In this document: piece after piece, positions 60,512-64,000 of the stretch
Position numbering within the stretch: the stretch's first letter is position 1
How the letters are laid out: each line of letters begins with the position of its first letter
NCBI GenBank assembly: GCA_016702745.1
Contig: JADJDJ010000004.1
Span: forward strand, 434,001-498,000
From: Chitinophagaceae bacterium
GTDB taxonomy: Bacteria > Bacteroidota > Bacteroidia > Chitinophagales > Chitinophagaceae
Direction: 5' to 3'
Length of the DNA stretch: 64,000 nt
Made by a program: the position numbers and the translations under genes
Notes under the pieces: model-generated
The model's database searches: none
Told to the model about the DNA's origin: nothing
Seen by the model: only the letters and a program-made list of their open reading frames with translations

Positions 60512-61822
60512 ATGAATTCCTTCGAAGTCATCGGCGGCAAAAAACTAAAAGGCACTATCATCCCGCAAGGAGCGAAGAATGAAGCTCTGCAGATCATCAG
60601 TGCCGTTTTGCTCACCAAAGAAGAAGTAACCATCAGCAATATTCCCGATATCATTGATGTGAACCTGCTGATTGAATTGCTGGGTGAAATGAATGTGAAA
60701 GTGGATCGGGTCAGCCGTGATACCTGTCGTTTCCGTGCTGACGATGTGAACATTGATTACCTGCACAGTGAAGCCTATAAAAAGAAAAGCGGGAAGCTAC
60801 GCGGTTCTGTCATGCTGGCCGGCCCCATGCTGGGTCGTTATAAAAAAGCATTCATCCCCAAACCCGGCGGCGATAAGATCGGAAGAAGAAGACTGGATAC
60901 CCATATCATCGGATTTGAAAAACTCGGTGCTGGTTTTACTTATCATGAAGAAGATGGTTTCTTTCATCTGGAGGCACCCGATTTAAAGGGCACGCATTTA
61001 TTACTGGATGAACCTTCGGTTACCGGTACGGCTAATATTGTGATGGCTGCGGTGCTCGCCCGGGGCCGGACTACCATTTACAATGCGGCCTGCGAACCTT
61101 ACCTGCAACAGCTTTGTCAAATGCTCAACCGCATGGGTGCCAAAATCAGCGGGATCGGAAGTAATTTATTACAGATAGATGGAGTGGATCAGTTGGGTGG
61201 TACCAGTCACCGGTTATTACCCGATATGATTGAAGTGGGTTCCTTTATCGGCCTCGCGGCCATGACCCAAAGTGAAATCACGATCCAGGGCGCCGGGATT
61301 GAGCACCTGGGAATCATTCCTGAAAAATTCAGACAGCTCGGCATTCAAATGGAATACCGGGGAGATGATATTTATATTCCTTCTCAGGAGATTTATGAGA
61401 TACAAACCTTTCTCGATGGCTCGGTGATGACCATCTATGATCATCCCTGGCCGGGTTTTACGCCGGACTTACTAAGTATTGTACTGGTCACCGCTATTCA
61501 GGCCCGGGGTTCGGTACTCATCCATCAGAAAATGTTTGAGAGCCGTTTATTCTTCGTTGACAAACTCATTGATATGGGTGCCCGTATTGTACTCTGCGAT
61601 CCGCACCGGGCGGTGGTGATCGGGTTGGAAAGGGAACAATCCTTAAGAGGCATTACCATGAGTTCCCCGGATATACGCGCCGGTGTGGCACTTTTAATTG
61701 CGGCGCTGAGTGCAGATGGCAAAAGTGTGATTCAGAATATTGAGCAGATTGATCGGGGATACCAGGATATTGATGGCCGCTTAAAGGCGCTGGGAGCGGA
61801 GATTAAAAGGATTCCTTCCTAA
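60512..61822 (+). CDS. murA: UDP-N-acetylglucosamine 1-carboxyvinyltransferase (MurA), Asp-type active site
   Basis: 436 residues. FEVIGGKKLKGTIIPQGAKN and EALQIISAVLL at the start, VMLAGPMLGRYKKAFIPKPG with GDKIGRRRLDTHIIGFEKLG, then GTANIVMAAVLARGRTTIYN and SLRGITMSSPDIRAGVALLI near the end. It catalyses the first committed step of peptidoglycan synthesis in the cytoplasm. In the loop where E. coli MurA has PGGCAIG, this protein has PGGDKIG (Asp at residue 121). Asp at that position is known to prevent alkylation by fosfomycin, so intrinsic resistance is expected. The start codon follows the repeat tract with no clear -7 box. Confidence 0.96.
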   Translation: MNSFEVIGGKKLKGTIIPQGAKNEALQIISAVLLTKEEVTISNIPDIIDVNLLIELLGEMNVKVDRVSRDTCRFRADDVNIDYLHSEAYKKKSGKLRGSVMLAGPMLGRYKKAFIPKPGGDKIGRRRLDTHIIGFEKLGAGFTYHEEDGFFHLEAPDLKGTHLLLDEPSVTGTANIVMAAVLARGRTTIYNAACEPYLQQLCQMLNRMGAKISGIGSNLLQIDGVDQLGGTSHRLLPDMIEVGSFIGLAAMTQSEITIQGAGIEHLGIIPEKFRQLGIQMEYRGDDIYIPSQEIYEIQTFLDGSVMTIYDHPWPGFTPDLLSIVLVTAIQARGSVLIHQKMFESRLFFVDKLIDMGARIVLCDPHRAVVIGLEREQSLRGITMSSPDIRAGVALLIAALSADGKSVIQNIEQIDRGYQDIDGRLKALGAEIKRIPS

Positions 61823-61967
61823 ATACCAACGCCATTCAATGAACATTGAGCATTTAAAGAATTGAAAGTGGGAATTTTTAATTGATGAAATTCTAAAAAA
61901 TGAATAATAATCAATGTTCAAATGCGGAGGTCGATTTTTAATGGGATAAACAAATAACTCAACACAC

Positions 61968-62381
61968 ATGGACACTCCTGTTTTAGGAATAGCAATAGCA
62001 ATTGGATTGAGTTTCTATCTCTTATTCACAAGAAAAAAAACCTGGAGCGACCCACAACTCAGATGGCTGATCTGTGGAGTTCTTTTTGCCACCGGGCTAT
62101 TGAGTTTATTATTAATAGCAGATTTCAATAGGCAAAACCGTGTATTATATTGGGAGCTATGTGTTCCTTTACTTTTTTATATCCTGGACCTTTTATTCCG
62201 GCATATCAGTTTTAAAATACAGGGCAGGGATTTCATACTTTGGATAAGAGGTTCTGAGGAAATTGACGATTCACTTGGCGGGACTAATCCTCATGTAAAA
62301 TCCTCAGATATAGTTTTTTCCCTTTCACTTTTGGCATTTATAATGTTGACGACATTAGTTGGAGCTTTATTTTTGAAGTAG
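61968..62381 (+). CDS. membrane protein of unknown function
   Basis: 137 residues with membrane segments VLGIAIAIGLSFYLLFT, LICGVLFATGLLSLLLIADF, LCVPLLFYILDLLFRHISF and IVFSLSLLAFIMLTTLVGAL. A soluble loop (SFKIQGRDFILWIRGSEEID) lies between the last two. No motif of a known family was recognised. The spacer to murA is 145 nt and the esterase gene follows 118 nt later. Confidence 0.65.
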   Translation: MDTPVLGIAIAIGLSFYLLFTRKKTWSDPQLRWLICGVLFATGLLSLLLIADFNRQNRVLYWELCVPLLFYILDLLFRHISFKIQGRDFILWIRGSEEIDDSLGGTNPHVKSSDIVFSLSLLAFIMLTTLVGALFLK

Positions 62382-62499
62382 CGGTATGCATAAAACCCCA
62401 AAGCAGATAAAAAGTAAAATCCGATTCCTGCATTACTAAATAAAGCCTGTAACTTCCAATTGATAACGGTCGTCAAACCCGGTTCACAAACCCTGCTTC

Positions 62500-63726
62500 A
62501 TGAAAAAAAACATCCCCTTACTCCTCTGCTTTGCCTTTTCCCTTCAACTTGCTGCCCAAAACAATACCCAGGTCAGCATCGGCACCATCGACAGTCTCCA
62601 GTCCAGGATTCTGAATGAACAAAGAAAAGTCTGGGTCTATGTCCCCAGCAGCTGGCAGCCCGGGTCCAAACAGCGGTATCCGGTTATTTACCTGCTTGAC
62701 GGAGATGGCCATTTCTATTCAGTGGTGGGCATGGTTCAGCAATTAAGTCAGGTCAACGGAAATACCATTTGTCCGGAAATGATTATTGTGGGTATTCCCA
62801 ATACCGACCGCACCCGTGACTTGACTCCTTCTCATGTAGATGCTGATCCTCCCTTTATGGACAGTGCTTTTTCCAAAACTTCCGGGGGCGGTGAACAATT
62901 TGCAGCCTTTATAAAAAATGAGTTGATTCCGCATATTGATTCCCTATATCCCACAGAGCCATATAAAATGCTGATCGGACATTCCTTTGGCGGGTTGACC
63001 GTGATGAATATCGCCATGAACCATACTAAAATGTTTAATTCCTATATCAGCATTGACCCCAGTATGTGGTGGGATAAAATGAATTTCCTTAAAGCCACAA
63101 AGAAGCAGCTGGCTGGAAAGAAATTCACAGGTACCAGTTTATACCTGGGTATCGCCAATACCATGGAGGAGGGGTTGGATTTTGATAAAGTCCAAAAAGA
63201 TACCGCTGTCAGTACAAAGCATATCCGATCTATCATTGAACTGGATAAGGAAATAAAGAGGCAGAAGCAAAACGGCTTGCAATATGCCAGTAAATATTAT
63301 GGCGATGATGACCACGGTTCTGTGCCTTTGATTGCCACTTATGATGCCCTGCGTTTCTTTTTTGAAAAATACCGGTTCAAATTATCCTTTAAAGATTTTA
63401 CAGATTCCACTGCCGACCTGGCTGCCAAATACACCAAACATTACCAGGAAGTTTCTCAACTCTTTGGCTACAAGGTCCTGCCTCCTGAAAACATGGTGAA
63501 TGGCATGGGCTATGAATTTTTACAGCAAAAGCAGTTTACCAAAGCCGGCCGGTTCTTTAAAATGAATGTTGAGAATTATCCGGATAGCTATAATGTGTAC
63601 GATTCCTATGCCGATTATTTCGCTGCCATTGGTGATAAAACAAAAGCCATTGAGTACTTAAAAAAGGCACTGGTCATCAAAGAAAATCCGGATTCCCGGA
63701 ATAAACTGAATAAGTTGTTGGAATAA
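62500..63726 (+). CDS. secreted esterase (Fes/IroE-like, PF00756 type) with C-terminal repeat region
   Basis: 408 residues. Signal peptide IPLLLCFAFSLQLAAQ. The esterase domain has RYPVIYLLDGDGHFYSVVGM, ICPEMIIVGIPNTDRTRDLT, nucleophile Ser in KMLIGHSFGGLTVMNIAMNH and FNSYISIDPSMWWDKMNFLK, with a His in GDDDHGSVPLIATYDALRFF. The last 70 residues (YEFLQQKQFTKAGRFFKMNV and DKTKAIEYLKKALVIKENPD) form one or two TPR units. Enzymes of this group hydrolyse siderophore or feruloyl esters; the substrate here is unknown. Exported to the periplasm or outside. Confidence 0.88.
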   Translation: MKKNIPLLLCFAFSLQLAAQNNTQVSIGTIDSLQSRILNEQRKVWVYVPSSWQPGSKQRYPVIYLLDGDGHFYSVVGMVQQLSQVNGNTICPEMIIVGIPNTDRTRDLTPSHVDADPPFMDSAFSKTSGGGEQFAAFIKNELIPHIDSLYPTEPYKMLIGHSFGGLTVMNIAMNHTKMFNSYISIDPSMWWDKMNFLKATKKQLAGKKFTGTSLYLGIANTMEEGLDFDKVQKDTAVSTKHIRSIIELDKEIKRQKQNGLQYASKYYGDDDHGSVPLIATYDALRFFFEKYRFKLSFKDFTDSTADLAAKYTKHYQEVSQLFGYKVLPPENMVNGMGYEFLQQKQFTKAGRFFKMNVENYPDSYNVYDSYADYFAAIGDKTKAIEYLKKALVIKENPDSRNKLNKLLE

Positions 63727-63745
63727 GAAAGATAAAAGCGGGGTA

Positions 63746-63929
63746 ACCAGAAGTTATCTAAAAAGTCGTTTTTTATTGGGATGTCATGCCGGGCTTGACC
63801 TCCAAAGGAGTCCTATGGACCGGCATCTATTAGGGAATCGAATCTTTTAAAAGATACCGGGTCAGTGCTTGCCCCGGACCTGATCCGGGGCCCGGTATGA
63901 CGTAAACCACTTTTTAGATAACTTCTGGT
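63746..63929. mobile_element. MITE-like element with perfect 21-bp inverted ends
   Basis: ACCAGAAGTTATCTAAAAAG and one more T (63746-63766) is repeated in exact inverse at 63909-63929. Inside are two palindromic modules: ATGCCGGGCTTGACC with GGACCGGCAT near 63783-63826, and CCCCGGACCTGATCCGGGGC near 63872-63892 followed by CCGGTATGACG. There is no ORF. The 184-bp size, the clean ends and the nested hairpins suggest a non-autonomous element or a palindromic repeat cassette. Confidence 0.6.
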
Positions 63930-64000
63930 ATCGTTCCCTGAGGATCCTGCCATAAGTATCCATAAAAGTTGATACTATATTGTTTAACTCGTTTCAACCC

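Noticed and set aside
62291..62476. A minus-strand ORF with one possible membrane helix overlapping the 61968-62381 gene
   Set aside because: The plus-strand frame has four clear membrane segments and a normal start; the overlap and lack of homology argue against the reverse frame.
1..64000. tRNA, rRNA or prophage regions
   Set aside because: No cloverleaf-like stretch, rRNA signature or phage structural gene was recognised; long gaps are filled by repeats.

Overview
The window is chromosomal DNA of a Bacteroidota bacterium, most likely of the order Chitinophagales. The evidence is the TAnnTTTG-type promoter box in front of many genes, the gliding/type IX secretion genes gldH, gldC and porG, a secreted protein with a C-terminal sorting domain, BatD, and the uppS-bamA-ompH-ompH-murI cluster. 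The content is core housekeeping with short intergenic regions. No rRNA, tRNA, phage or plasmid module was seen, and there is one IS3-family insertion sequence.

Layout. 1-10.7 kb: a LytS-type sensor kinase cut by the window edge, small secreted or lipoprotein genes of unknown role including a tandem paralogue pair, a NagZ-like/beta-lactamase-like fusion, and divergently mutL. 10.8-17.1 kb: an anti-sigma-like protein with a barrel-like tail, its ECF sigma factor, a PKD-domain type IX client, a PBP4-type carboxypeptidase and a divergent arginase-family protein. 17.4-24.8 kb: pheS, membrane proteins, hydroxyacyl-CoA dehydrogenase, an NAD-dependent epimerase and lpxD. 25.2-35.9 kb: a candidate small RNA, yicC, gldH with a two-component system, batD, an SDR, a HAD nucleotidase, psd and cdsA (phospholipid synthesis), a CPBP protease and a dus gene. 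36-42.5 kb: a tandem repeat array, an aldehyde dehydrogenase/peroxidase operon, tadA, sod, and rpmH-rnpA-yidD. 42.6-57.2 kb: cell-envelope genes (murI, two ompH/skp, bamA, uppS, porG, nadK, an Omp85 protein, CBS protein, hydrolase, cvpA, yqeY, gldC, a glycosyltransferase). 57.2-64 kb: repeats, the IS3 element, a DUF4290-like gene, murA, a membrane protein, an esterase with a C-terminal repeat region, and a MITE-like element.

Two things stand out. First, eleven otherwise intact genes are each broken by one single-base indel, nearly always in a short homopolymer; mutL and the normally essential cdsA are among them. Long-read consensus error is the simplest reading, but loss of mutL could itself cause such indels, so raw reads must decide. 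Second, the intergenic DNA carries several families of palindromic repeats: two five-copy arrays 12.6 kb apart that share a hairpin core but have different spacers, a CCCGCC...GGCGGG hairpin embedded in ATATTGGGATATT tracts, GACT-rich tracts, an 18-bp perfect palindrome, and a 184-bp element with perfect 21-bp inverted ends.

Many genes (pheS, psd, murI, uppS, the DUF4290-like gene, the glycosyltransferase) have a TAnnTTTG box only 4 to 9 nt before the start codon, which predicts leaderless or nearly leaderless transcripts.
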